DNA of 64,000 bases, from contig NZ_RCWH01000006.1 in the NCBI RefSeq assembly GCF_003668635.1, forward strand, positions 124,001 to 188,000, given 5' to 3'. Below the pieces are notes generated by a model. That model saw only the letters and a list, made by a program, of their open reading frames with translations. It was not told the origin of the DNA and made no database searches. A program made the translations under genes and the position numbers. Below, piece by piece: positions 50,766 to 58,535 of the stretch. The stretch's first letter is position 1. Every line of letters starts with the position of its first letter. This DNA is from Planomicrobium sp. Y74. Lineage in GTDB: Bacteria > Bacillota > Bacilli > Bacillales_A > Planococcaceae.

Positions 50766-51467
50766 TTGACTAAGCGCCATACTGAAATTGACATACATGA
50801 AGCCCTGTTGGATGGCGGTGCTATCCGCCACACCAGCAGGAAATATACCAAAGGCAGCTACCTGTTCCGGGAAGGCGATCCAATCAGAGGGATTTACCTG
50901 GTGAAATCCGGGAAAGTCCAAATCGGGAAAGTGACACCTGAAGGCCGCGAGTTGACTCTTAAGATTTGCGGAGAAAATCAGATGGTCGAAGAAATTACGG
51001 TATTTTCCGGGCCCTCCAAGTACCGGCTGGATGCCAAAGCGGTCGAAGATACCGAATGCCTCAAGATTACGATTGAAGATTTGGAAGAGGCTTTGCAGCG
51101 GGATCAGCAATTGGCCATGGCATTTATGCGCTGGACGGGAATCGACCAGCAAAAGACCCAGACGAAATTCCGCGATCTTTTGCTGCACGGCAAAAAAGGT
51201 GCATTGTACTCGACCCTGATCCGACTCAGCAACAGCTATGGCGAAAGCCATCCGGACGGTGTCCTCATCAATATGGTGTTGACCAACCAGGAGCTGGCCA
51301 ATTTCTGCGGCATGACGCGCGAAGTGGTGAACCGGATGTTGAGCGATCTGAGAAAAGATGGAGTCGTTTCGATGAAAGACGGCAAACTTATCATCCACCA
51401 GATCCCAAGACTGAAAGACGAAATCAATTGTGAAGAATGTCCGATATATTTATGCAAAATCGATTAA
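50766..51467 (+). CDS. fnr: Fnr-type oxygen-sensing regulator with C-terminal Fe-S cysteines
   Basis: 233 residues, TTG start (GGAAAGTTGGAG upstream). N-terminal cyclic-nucleotide-binding-like barrel (YTKGSYLFREGDPIRGIYLVKSGKVQIGKV), dimer helix, and a C-terminal Crp helix-turn-helix (LTNQELANFCGMTREVVNRMLSDLRKDGVV). The tail has Cys222, Cys225 and Cys230 in NCEECPIYLC, the same C-x2-C-x4-C spacing as Bacillus subtilis Fnr, whose C-terminal [4Fe-4S] cluster senses oxygen. It lies just upstream of a ba3-type oxidase operon with a perfect FNR box, which is its probable target. Confidence 0.9.
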   Translation: MTKRHTEIDIHEALLDGGAIRHTSRKYTKGSYLFREGDPIRGIYLVKSGKVQIGKVTPEGRELTLKICGENQMVEEITVFSGPSKYRLDAKAVEDTECLKITIEDLEEALQRDQQLAMAFMRWTGIDQQKTQTKFRDLLLHGKKGALYSTLIRLSNSYGESHPDGVLINMVLTNQELANFCGMTREVVNRMLSDLRKDGVVSMKDGKLIIHQIPRLKDEINCEECPIYLCKID

Positions 51468-51502
51468 GAAGCTGAACCGAAACGGGGAGGCTTCTTTTTT
51501 TT
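51467..51502 (+). terminator. Terminator after fnr
   Basis: AGAAGC and GCTTCT separated by 17 bases, followed by T8, directly at the stop codon. Confidence 0.75.
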
Positions 51503-51525
51503 GCGGAAAATGAGGAATGATATCG

Positions 51526-51632
51526 TTTGCGTGCGATTAAAACAGGATGCGTGCGATAAAGGGAACCTTGCGAGCGATTAAATCAAAATGCGTGCGATAA
51601 AAAGCAAATTGCGTGCGTTCAGGTACATCGGC
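51526..51632. repeat. Phased repeat array F (5 units)
   Basis: TGCGTGCGATTA-type units with the GATTA/GATAA/GTTCA position at 51535, 51555, 51576, 51596 and 51617 (intervals 20, 21, 20, 21). The same interval pattern is seen in the second half of D and the first half of E. It lies between the fnr terminator and the oxidase promoter. Confidence 0.92.
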
Positions 51633-51700
51633 CGGATGCTGCGCATTCATCTCCAATTTTTTGTCCGAAATTTGACAGCTTCATTAAAAAACTGTCCAGG

Positions 51701-51716
51701 TGTGATATTTATCACA
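51701..51716. promoter_or_regulatory. FNR box
   Basis: TGTGATATTTATCACA is a perfect match to the Fnr/Crp consensus TGTGA-N6-TCACA. It lies 65 bases before the first oxidase gene. A possible -10 box, TATAGA, is at 51749-51754; the promoter is not clear enough to say whether the site activates or represses. Confidence 0.88.
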
Positions 51717-51780
51717 ATGCCTCGGAGCGGAAAAGCATAAGCTGACAATATAGAACGAATGACGTAAGAGGTGAAAATAA

Positions 51781-51903
51781 ATGAGCAAAAATAATGAACA
51801 TGATGGATTGGATCTACGGGGGACACTGGCCAGCGTAATGGTTGTGGGTGTCATCATCGTCGTGATGTGGGTTGTTGTTTATATGATGTATTTGGGCAGA
51901 TAG
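51781..51903 (+). CDS. Cytochrome c oxidase subunit IIa (ba3-type)
   Basis: 40 residues: a charged N-terminus (MSKNNEHDGLDLRG) and one membrane helix (SVMVVGVIIVVMWVVVYMMY). This size, the position before subunit II and the single helix match the subunit IIa of ba3-type oxidases, which replaces the missing second helix of subunit II. AAGAGGTG lies 7-12 bases upstream of the ATG. Confidence 0.85.
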   Translation: MSKNNEHDGLDLRGTLASVMVVGVIIVVMWVVVYMMYLGR

Positions 51904-51930
51904 AGATAGAAGCAGAGGGAGGAAATTTTA

Positions 51931-52398
51931 ATGCATTTGCATAAGTTTGAAAAGGTTTGGCTGATTTTTGGAATTATATCTTTAATTGTATTCTTAAGTA
52001 TTGTTGGCGTTACAGCATTTTCCCACGACCATCATCCATCAGGCGGGATGGACACAATAGACCCGGAAAAAGTCGATCAAACTGCGCCTTTTGATAATCC
52101 GGGTGTGACACAGATTGATGACGATACTTACCAGGTGGCGATTGTCGCCATGGCTTTCGGTTACACGGCGCCGGAACTCCGGGTGCCGGCAGGAAAAGAA
52201 ATCATTTTTAAAGTGACAAGCAAGGACGTCGTCCACAGTTTCACAATCGACGACACAAAAGTGAACATGATGGTCGTTCCGGGACAGATTACAACTCGTG
52301 CCTACACTTTCGAAAAGCCCGGCAAGTATTTGATTCTCTGCAATGAATACTGTGGAACGGGCCACCATTTTATGTTTACAGAAATTGAGGTGTACTAA
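51931..52398 (+). CDS. cbaB: Cytochrome c oxidase subunit II, ba3-type
   Basis: 155 residues. One N-terminal membrane helix and an outward-facing cupredoxin domain. CuA ligands are seen in CNEYCGTGHHFM (Cys137, Cys141, His145, Met148) and the more upstream His in KDVVHSFTID. Having a single helix, not two, is characteristic of the ba3 (B-family) oxidases. Two bases before the subunit I gene. Confidence 0.93.
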   Translation: MHLHKFEKVWLIFGIISLIVFLSIVGVTAFSHDHHPSGGMDTIDPEKVDQTAPFDNPGVTQIDDDTYQVAIVAMAFGYTAPELRVPAGKEIIFKVTSKDVVHSFTIDDTKVNMMVVPGQITTRAYTFEKPGKYLILCNEYCGTGHHFMFTEIEVY

Positions 52399-52400
52399 GC

Positions 52401-54053
52401 ATGATTGCTCTGCAAGATCGTAAATTGGCACTATGGTATATCGGCGTTGCCTACATCGCCTTCCTGATTGGGACACTGATGGGGCTGCTGCAAGTATTTA
52501 TCCGAAACGACAAACTTCAACTGCCTGCATGGCTTGATTATTATCAAATTCTAACGGCACACGGTGTGCTACTCGCACTTATTTATACAACTTTCTTCAT
52601 CTTCGCATTCTTCGTTACCGGCATGAGCAAGAGCATTGGGACATTCGGGCCGAAAGTAAGACTCGTTTCATGGATCGGTTTTTGGGTAACGCTGCTCGGT
52701 ACCGTACTGGCGACTGCCATGATCGTCGCTGGTGAAGCATCGGTTCTGTACACTTTCTACGCCCCGCTTATGGCAAGCGGCTGGTACTACGTCGGCCTTG
52801 CGCTATTCGTAGTCGGCACATGGATTTCAAGTTTCGCGTTGATCGGCCATTACCGCGTTTGGCGCAAGAACAATAAAGGCGAATTGAGCCCGTTATTCGC
52901 ATTCATGACAATCACAACCATCATACTTTGGCTGATCGCTTGTCTGGGTGTTGTTGCAACCGTATTGTTCCAATACATTCCGTGGGCTTTCGGCTGGACA
53001 GATACAATCAATGTTGAATTAAGCCGTTCATTGTTCTGGTTTTTCGGCCACCCGCTTGTGTATTTCTGGCTGCTGCCGGCATACATCGCCTGGTATGTCA
53101 TTGTACCGAAAATCCTGGGTGTCAAAGTATTCAGTGACTCGTTAGCCCGTCTGGCGTTTGTACTGTTCATCCTGTTCTCGATTCCGGTCGGTTTCCACCA
53201 TCAATTAACAGAACCGGGCATCTCGAACTTCTGGAAATTCCTGCAGGTCGTCTTAACGTTCATGGTCATCATTCCATCACTTATGACAGCCTTCACAATG
53301 TTCGCGAACTTTGAAATCTCAGGACGCAAAAAAGGCGCAACCGGCCTGTTCGGCTGGTTCAAGAAATTACCTTGGAAAGACGTTCGCTTCACATCCATCT
53401 TCATCGCGATGGCATTCTTCATTCCCGGCGGAGCGGGCGGTATCATCAACGCAAGCTTCCAATTGAACGAAGTTGTCCATAACACGCTTTGGATTGTCGG
53501 CCACTTCCATATCACGGTCGGCACACCGGTCGCGATGACATTCATGGGTCTCACTTTCTGGCTCATCCCATATCTGACGGGCCGCAAATTCACTAAATCA
53601 ATGCAGATATTAGCGTTTGTCCAAATCATCACCTGGTCGATCGGCATGCTGCTGATGTCGACTGCCCAGCACATTCTCGGTTTGCTCGGTGCACCGCGCC
53701 GGACTGCATTCTCGAATTACAATAACCATCCGAGCGCAATGGAATGGTTCGACGGCATTCTGACAAGCCACGTAACAATGGCAGTAGGGGGCAGCATCCT
53801 GTTCCTGTCCGCTATGATACTAATCTACATCGTTGCCATGTCGATGTTCCTGTCACCGAAAGCATTGAAAGTGGAAGACCAGGTCGAGTTCCCGATGGCT
53901 GAAAGCGACAAGACGCATACACCAAAATGGCTTGAAAACTGGTGGATCTGGATCGGCATCGCTTTTGCCCTGATCATCATCGCCTACGCGATTCCGCTTT
54001 CTTCCATGATCATGCACGCACCACCTGGTTCAGAAGGATTCAAAACTTGGTAG
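52401..54053 (+). CDS. cbaA: Cytochrome c oxidase subunit I, ba3-type (B-family heme-copper oxidase)
   Basis: 550 residues, about 13 helices. Heme- and CuB-binding histidines are seen in LTAHGVLLAL (low-spin heme His), FGHPLVYFWLLPAYIAWY (CuB His and the Tyr region), GFHHQL (CuB His pair) and VGHFHITVGTP (heme a3 and low-spin heme His). B-family enzymes have higher oxygen affinity and lower proton stoichiometry than aa3 oxidases, consistent with the FNR box upstream. The following 28-residue membrane protein completes the operon. Confidence 0.94.
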   Translation: MIALQDRKLALWYIGVAYIAFLIGTLMGLLQVFIRNDKLQLPAWLDYYQILTAHGVLLALIYTTFFIFAFFVTGMSKSIGTFGPKVRLVSWIGFWVTLLGTVLATAMIVAGEASVLYTFYAPLMASGWYYVGLALFVVGTWISSFALIGHYRVWRKNNKGELSPLFAFMTITTIILWLIACLGVVATVLFQYIPWAFGWTDTINVELSRSLFWFFGHPLVYFWLLPAYIAWYVIVPKILGVKVFSDSLARLAFVLFILFSIPVGFHHQLTEPGISNFWKFLQVVLTFMVIIPSLMTAFTMFANFEISGRKKGATGLFGWFKKLPWKDVRFTSIFIAMAFFIPGGAGGIINASFQLNEVVHNTLWIVGHFHITVGTPVAMTFMGLTFWLIPYLTGRKFTKSMQILAFVQIITWSIGMLLMSTAQHILGLLGAPRRTAFSNYNNHPSAMEWFDGILTSHVTMAVGGSILFLSAMILIYIVAMSMFLSPKALKVEDQVEFPMAESDKTHTPKWLENWWIWIGIAFALIIIAYAIPLSSMIMHAPPGSEGFKTW

Positions 54054-54066
54054 GAGTTGAATAATT

Positions 54067-54153
54067 ATGTTCACAATGGTCATTTCCCTGATGCTGATTT
54101 TCATTCTCTTCACAGCAATACTGGTCGAAACAAGCGTTTCTGATGAGGAATAA
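54067..54153 (+). CDS. 28-residue membrane peptide ending the oxidase operon
   Basis: Encodes one hydrophobic helix (MFTMVISLMLIFILFTAILV) followed by a short acidic tail (ETSVSDEE). It starts 14 bases after subunit I with TAGGAG about 11 bases upstream, and ends 23 bases before a strong terminator, so it is within the oxidase transcript. Probably a small accessory subunit or assembly peptide of the oxidase, in the manner of the small single-helix subunits known in other oxidases. No named family recognised. Confidence 0.65.
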   Translation: MFTMVISLMLIFILFTAILVETSVSDEE

Positions 54154-54176
54154 AGAGGAATAGTGGAGTTAAAGAG

Positions 54177-54205
54177 CCAGCTGTCTGCGGACAGCTGGTT
54201 TTTTG
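54177..54205 (+). terminator. Terminator of the oxidase operon
   Basis: CCAGCTGTC-TGCG-GACAGCTGG with TTTTTT. Confidence 0.92.
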
Positions 54206-54300
54206 GTGTGTGGCTTTGTTTTTAAACGGAAATTCGGGCAAAAGATACGGGTTTTTATAGAAGAATAACCTGAGGGATGAGGATTCTTGCTGCATCTTGG

Positions 54301-54455
54301 CAGTTATGTGCGGTGAGCCGATTTTATGTGCGGAGAGGGACATTTGTGTGCGCAGAACAGGATTTGTGTGCGGAAATGAAGTTTTATGTGCGGTGGCAGG
54401 AAAATATGTGCGCAGTGCTAATTTTACGGTATTTTCACTAATTATATGTGCTCTG
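54301..54455. repeat. Phased 20-bp repeat array G (6 units plus 2 decayed)
   Basis: TGTGCGG or TGTGCGC starts at 54307, 54327, 54347, 54367, 54387 and 54407, exactly 20 bp apart, each preceded by an A/T-rich TTTTA/TTTG-like tract. A decayed position (54427) and a final TGTGCT (54447) continue the phase. The stem-loop pair (copy 4) follows after about 60 bp. Confidence 0.9.
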
Positions 54456-54516
54456 AATTTCAGATACTCTAAAATTCCAGATCCGCCACACCCAAAACCC
54501 AAGAACAACAGCGGAT

Positions 54517-54580
54517 GTTTTTCGCCTCGCGAAAAACTCCAATCCCTTAAAGGAAGGCTTCGCGTCCGCGAAGCCTTTTT
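54517..54580 (+). terminator. Conserved stem-loop pair (copy 4)
   Basis: GTTTTTCGC-CTC-GCGAAAAAC (54517-54537), then AAGGCTTCGCG-TCC-GCGAAGCCTT with TTTT (54554-54580). Same order and spacing as copies 1-3. Confidence 0.8.
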
Positions 54581-54608
54581 CCATCCAAAATCCCTCATCC
54601 AAATAAAA

Positions 54609-54640
54609 AAAGAGCAAACACCCAAAGGTGCTTGCTCTTC
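54609..54640 (-). terminator. Terminator of the M23 hydrolase gene
   Basis: AAGAGCAAGCACC-TTT-GGGTGTTTGCTCTT on the minus strand, followed by TTTTT. Confidence 0.88.
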
Positions 54641-54644
54641 TATA

Positions 54645-56141
54645 TTAGTTGATGTAATTCATTGGGTTGACTGCGTTTGTGCGCGAGCCATTCCATGGGC
54701 CTACGTGTACTTCAAAGTGAAGGTGAGGACCGCTTGAGCGTCCTGTGCTGCCCATTGCGCCGATACGGCCGCCTTGAGCAACGTATTGGCCTTGCCCAAC
54801 AGAAATTGAATTCAAGTGAGCGTAAACTGTAGCATGTGTTTTGCCGTTGATAGAATGCGTCATCATAACGACATTACCGTAAGATCCCATTGATCCTGCA
54901 TACGTTACATAACCCGAAGCTGCTGCGCTGATTGTTGTTCCAGTACCATTAGCGATATCAATACCGTAATGGAACTCTCTTGCTCCGAAGATTGTACGGT
55001 AGCCGAATGGTGATGAAATACGGCCGGCTGCCGGACGGATAAATCCTGAGCTTACTGCTTCTGCAGGTGCTGAAACAACTGGTGCAGGTGCGCTAACTTT
55101 TTCTTTTGCAGCTGACTCGCGTTTCGCTGCTGCTTCGCGTTCGTTTGCTGCCTGGCGCTCAGCTTCGTTTCTCGCTGCAGCGCGTTCTGCTGCTGCGCGC
55201 TCTTCGGCTGCTTTATCAGCGGCCGCACGTTCTGCTGCTGCTTTCTCGGCTGCCGCTTTTTCAGCCGCTGCACGTTCTGCCGCTGCTTTTTCAGCTGCAG
55301 CGCGCTCAGCTGCTAACTTAGCCTGCCGCTCTTCTTCAGCTTTGCGTGCCAATTCAGCAAGACGAGCTTGTTCTGCCACGATTTGGTTTTCCAATTCTGC
55401 GCTGACTTCAATAACGTCGGCGTATTCTTCAGTCATTTCGCCTTTTTCGCTTTCAAGGCGTTTTTGTTCTGCTTTCAGCTCTTCAGCAAGTACTCCCTGC
55501 TGTTTTTTCTGGCTGTCCAAATCAGATTTCAGGCTTTTCAGTTCAGCATTGCGAGCTTCCTGCTGTGCAAGTTTTGATTCGACAGAAGCTTTCTGTTCTG
55601 CCAGCAATTCTTTATCCGCTGCCTGTTCACGCATGATTTCGCGGTCAGCATCGATCAATGTGCTGACTGCAGAGAAACGGTCGATAAAATCAACAAAGCT
55701 ATTGGCGCCAAGAAGGACGTCGATGTAGTCAACGGATCCGCCGCTCAACTGGATTGCGCGTGCGCGTTCCTGCAGCAATGCAGTGCGTTCTTCGATTTTG
55801 ATCTTCAATTCTTCAATTGAAGCTCTCAATTCTTCGATTTCAGCTTTAGTTGTATCGATATCGGCTTGGACACTGTTGATCTTGCCTTCAGTTTCCTCGA
55901 CTTTATTGTTCAATTCCTGAATTTTCCCAAGGATTGTTTCCAATGTTGACTTCGTAACTTTGATTTCTTTATCTTTTTCCTTGATGCCTGAGTTCAATTC
56001 TGCTTTTTTCTGCTCAGCTTCCTGTTGTTGCTGTTCAAGCTTGTTTAACGTATTGGCATTGATATCGGCAGTTGGCAATAAAAGTGAGATAGCTAGTAAT
56101 GATGAAACTCCAGACAACATCCATTTCGACTTCAAGTTCAA
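54645..56141 (-). CDS. Secreted coiled-coil M23 peptidoglycan hydrolase (EnvC/NlpD-like)
   Basis: 498 residues, TTG start with AAGGGG upstream. Signal peptide (about 1-30), two long coiled-coil regions (about 33-120 and 150-265) as in CwlO/PcsB/EnvC proteins, an alanine-rich low-complexity helix made of AAAEKAAAER-type repeats (about 265-345), and a C-terminal M23 LytM domain (about 370-498). Zn-binding residues are seen in FHYGIDIANGTG (H, D) and SGPHLHFEVHVGPW (HxH). The coiled coils probably bind FtsEX-like partners that regulate the peptidase. Confidence 0.9.
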   Translation of the reverse strand: MNLKSKWMLSGVSSLLAISLLLPTADINANTLNKLEQQQQEAEQKKAELNSGIKEKDKEIKVTKSTLETILGKIQELNNKVEETEGKINSVQADIDTTKAEIEELRASIEELKIKIEERTALLQERARAIQLSGGSVDYIDVLLGANSFVDFIDRFSAVSTLIDADREIMREQAADKELLAEQKASVESKLAQQEARNAELKSLKSDLDSQKKQQGVLAEELKAEQKRLESEKGEMTEEYADVIEVSAELENQIVAEQARLAELARKAEEERQAKLAAERAAAEKAAAERAAAEKAAAEKAAAERAAADKAAEERAAAERAAARNEAERQAANEREAAAKRESAAKEKVSAPAPVVSAPAEAVSSGFIRPAAGRISSPFGYRTIFGAREFHYGIDIANGTGTTISAAASGYVTYAGSMGSYGNVVMMTHSINGKTHATVYAHLNSISVGQGQYVAQGGRIGAMGSTGRSSGPHLHFEVHVGPWNGSRTNAVNPMNYIN

Positions 56142-56782
56142 GTTGTTTTTCCCCTTTCGAATTTCCGGTCTCTTTCTATCGTTTCTATATATACTGTCAA
56201 ATAGTTTTGTTGGATAAAATTATGATGCTTGTAATTGCAGCAAGTTCAGTATAACAGCTCTAAACCTAATTTATATTACAGTTGTATATCATTTTCAGCG
56301 CCACTTTGGTAATTTTTATAGGCAAGAAGGCATAATTCTGTTCTTGTGTAATATAAAATCAGAAAACCTTGTGCCAAAAGTTGCTCATCTTCATTAAATT
56401 GGTGAAAAATCTGATAAATCACTTCAGCTAAGACAGTAATAGTAAGGGTTTGCCGCTTTATTCCAGATAAATGATTTCAGCTGAGCAAATTGAAAGCGGA
56501 TAGGAATCCCGGTAGAATAAATTCAATTGACTGAGCTGCTAAAGGAAGGCGGTAAAAATAGCGGGTAAATCTTCCTGTGTTTTATTGAAATAAAACAGTA
56601 ATAAAAAAAGGGTGGGACAGATTTATACTCTAAAAAAATATCGGGTTAAAACTTATCTGAGGATAATGATTCTAAGGAGTAGTGGAGGAATCATCCGAAA
56701 TTTCTTGCGCCGCATGGGCTGGAGGGTGTGCCAAATGGGCGTCCCCCGTGCTATAATGCAAGGTAGTAATGGAGTGATGGAA
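56142..56782. other. Long intergenic region without a gene
   Basis: About 640 bp between the M23 gene (minus) and the small basic protein gene (plus). It is A+T-rich and holds no credible coding frame. No array unit, clear Fur box or WalR pair was found; TGTAAT half-sites are present near the M23 start but not with correct spacing. Confidence 0.5.
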
Positions 56783-56971
56783 ATGGCAAAAGAAAAGAAA
56801 AAAAGCGGCACCGGCCAGGGAACTGGCAAAAAAGGCTGGAATCGCTGGAAAGCGGGATCCAATAAAGCCAAAAGCTTTAAGCCGTACACAAGCAAAAACA
56901 ACAAGAAATCCAATGACAATAAATCAGACGAAAAAACGAGCGCTGATGAACCCGGCTGGATTGATGGTTAA
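56783..56971 (+). CDS. Small basic protein, DUF3934-like
   Basis: 62 residues, very rich in Lys, Gly, Ser and Asn. GTGQGTGKKGWNRWKAG resembles the conserved core of DUF3934 proteins of Bacillales, which have no known role. ATG 56783 has GGAG 8 bases upstream. Likely intrinsically disordered; could be nucleic-acid-binding given its charge. Confidence 0.7.
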   Translation: MAKEKKKSGTGQGTGKKGWNRWKAGSNKAKSFKPYTSKNNKKSNDNKSDEKTSADEPGWIDG

Positions 56972-57127
56972 TAGAAGAAATGCCGAAGCTGTCCTGAAAA
57001 GGGCGGCTTTTTCTATTTCTTCTTCTTTTATCTGTAAATCTCCTTCTTTTGTGCCAAAAAATGTTGCTTCTATATAAATCGAATGGAATGATATGGATAT
57101 AGACTGAAGCAACAGGAGGAGAAAGAG

Positions 57128-57964
57128 ATGACAAAAGAAGAAAAACATTTGCAGCGTGACAGTCAATTACCTGAAGTCAGGGGCCAATTGCTGAACCGGA
57201 TTCGGAATGATCTCGAGCAGGACCCCGATGTGCTTGCTATTTATCTGGCCGGCTCCCTTGCCAAAGGGAATGCGGACAGCTACTCGGATATTGACCTTCA
57301 TACCCTCGTGAAACCCGAGAAGCTAGAAGGTTTTATTGCAGATAAGTTCGGGCGTGCAGGAAAGTGGGGCAATGTGCTGTTCTATGAAGGAATTGCGGTG
57401 TCGCCCGTGATTGTCAGCCATTTCGACTGCTTTGTCAAAGTCGATTCCTGGTACCACACCGCCAACGAGATCACGCCTTCAATTTGGATGAAAGACATGA
57501 AGATCCTTTATGATCCGCAGGGCATTCTCGAGCCGGTCCGTAAGCTGTCGGAAGAGGCCGTCTATAAAATCACGCCTGCGGAAGTGGAATTCTGGCGAAC
57601 GAAGGTGCTGGCGTTCATCCATGAAACCTACCGCGCGGGCATGAGGGGCGAACCCTATTACGCGCTTGCCAATCTCGACAGCGTCCGCTGGCTCATGGCA
57701 TACGGCTGGTATATGGAGATGAATCGGCATCTCGACAGTCCCTATCAGGTTTGGTCAAAAATCGAAGGCTCGAGAAGCCGCCTGAGTGAAGACCAGCTGC
57801 AGCGCTTGGCCAGTTGGGAAGCGGGCCGTAATCCAGGCAGTATATTGACGGCGCTGGAGGGCATATCGGCGGAATTCACCCGGCTCAATAAAACATTGAG
57901 CGAGCGGGCTGGAATAGATGACAACTATGAAATGGTAAGCCGGGCACTGAGGTTGGTTCTGTAG
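57128..57964 (+). CDS. Nucleotidyltransferase-domain protein (aminoglycoside/lincosamide nucleotidyltransferase-like)
   Basis: 278 residues. The N-terminal Pol-beta-like motif YLAGSLAKGNADSYSDIDLHTLV (GS..G..D..SD.D) contains the metal-binding aspartates. The C-terminal half is a helical bundle like those of ANT-type enzymes and other MNT-fold proteins. AACAGGAGGAG upstream. It is followed 14 bases later by an acetyltransferase of the AAC(6')-like shape, so they are probably one operon. Real substrate unknown. Confidence 0.8.
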   Translation: MTKEEKHLQRDSQLPEVRGQLLNRIRNDLEQDPDVLAIYLAGSLAKGNADSYSDIDLHTLVKPEKLEGFIADKFGRAGKWGNVLFYEGIAVSPVIVSHFDCFVKVDSWYHTANEITPSIWMKDMKILYDPQGILEPVRKLSEEAVYKITPAEVEFWRTKVLAFIHETYRAGMRGEPYYALANLDSVRWLMAYGWYMEMNRHLDSPYQVWSKIEGSRSRLSEDQLQRLASWEAGRNPGSILTALEGISAEFTRLNKTLSERAGIDDNYEMVSRALRLVL

Positions 57965-57978
57965 AGGGGGAAGGGAAA

Positions 57979-58497
57979 TTGAAAATACGCAGAATGAGCC
58001 ATGGCGATTTCGAATTGATGTCAAAATGGCTTCATACGAAAGAAGTCCTTGAATTTTTCGGAGATCCGGACGCCCCGCCGAGTGCCAGACAAATTCATGA
58101 AAAATATGGCCCTCGAATTGACGGCACCGTTGCAGTGGAACCCTATATCACCGAAACAGCAGGCAAGCCGTTCGCGTTTATGCAATGCTACCGGTTAATG
58201 GATGAAGATTATAGGAGCTACGGCTATTCTATAGAAGAAACTATTTACGGCATCGATCAGTTTATCGGTGAACCGGAACTTTTCGGCAAAGGTTACGGCA
58301 CACGAATGGTGACTGAGTTTCTAAGCTTTATTTTTAATGAAAGAGGAGCGGAAGCTGTCACGGTCGATCCTGAATTGACCAATCCGCGGGCCATCCGCTG
58401 CTACGAAAAATGCGGCTTTCAAAAGATAAAGAAAATCGATGGAGAGCGGAAATGGCTTATGGAGATTGAACGTGGGCGGTGGGCTGAAACTTTTTGA
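57979..58497 (+). CDS. GNAT acetyltransferase, AAC(6')-like
   Basis: 172 residues, TTG start after AGGGGGAAGGG. IRRMSHGDFELMSKWLHTKEVLEFFGDP, YGIDQFIGEPELFGKGYGTRMVTEFLSFIF and DPELTNPRAIRCYEKCGFQKIKK match the Acetyltransf_8-like group, which includes aminoglycoside 6'-N-acetyltransferases and siderophore acetyltransferases. The similarity is at the family level only; resistance function is not shown. Confidence 0.82.
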   Translation: MKIRRMSHGDFELMSKWLHTKEVLEFFGDPDAPPSARQIHEKYGPRIDGTVAVEPYITETAGKPFAFMQCYRLMDEDYRSYGYSIEETIYGIDQFIGEPELFGKGYGTRMVTEFLSFIFNERGAEAVTVDPELTNPRAIRCYEKCGFQKIKKIDGERKWLMEIERGRWAETF

Positions 58498-58535
58498 GCT
58501 GGTGAGTCGACTACTGGTGTAAAGGGGATGACAGA

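Noticed and set aside
56215..56285. WalR box upstream of the M23 hydrolase gene
   Set aside because: TGTAAT half-sites are present but no second half-site at the required 5-base spacing.
56660..56680. Possible Fur/PerR box (GATAATGATTCTAAG)
   Set aside because: Only the left half fits; the right half lacks symmetry and the gene downstream has no iron or peroxide link.
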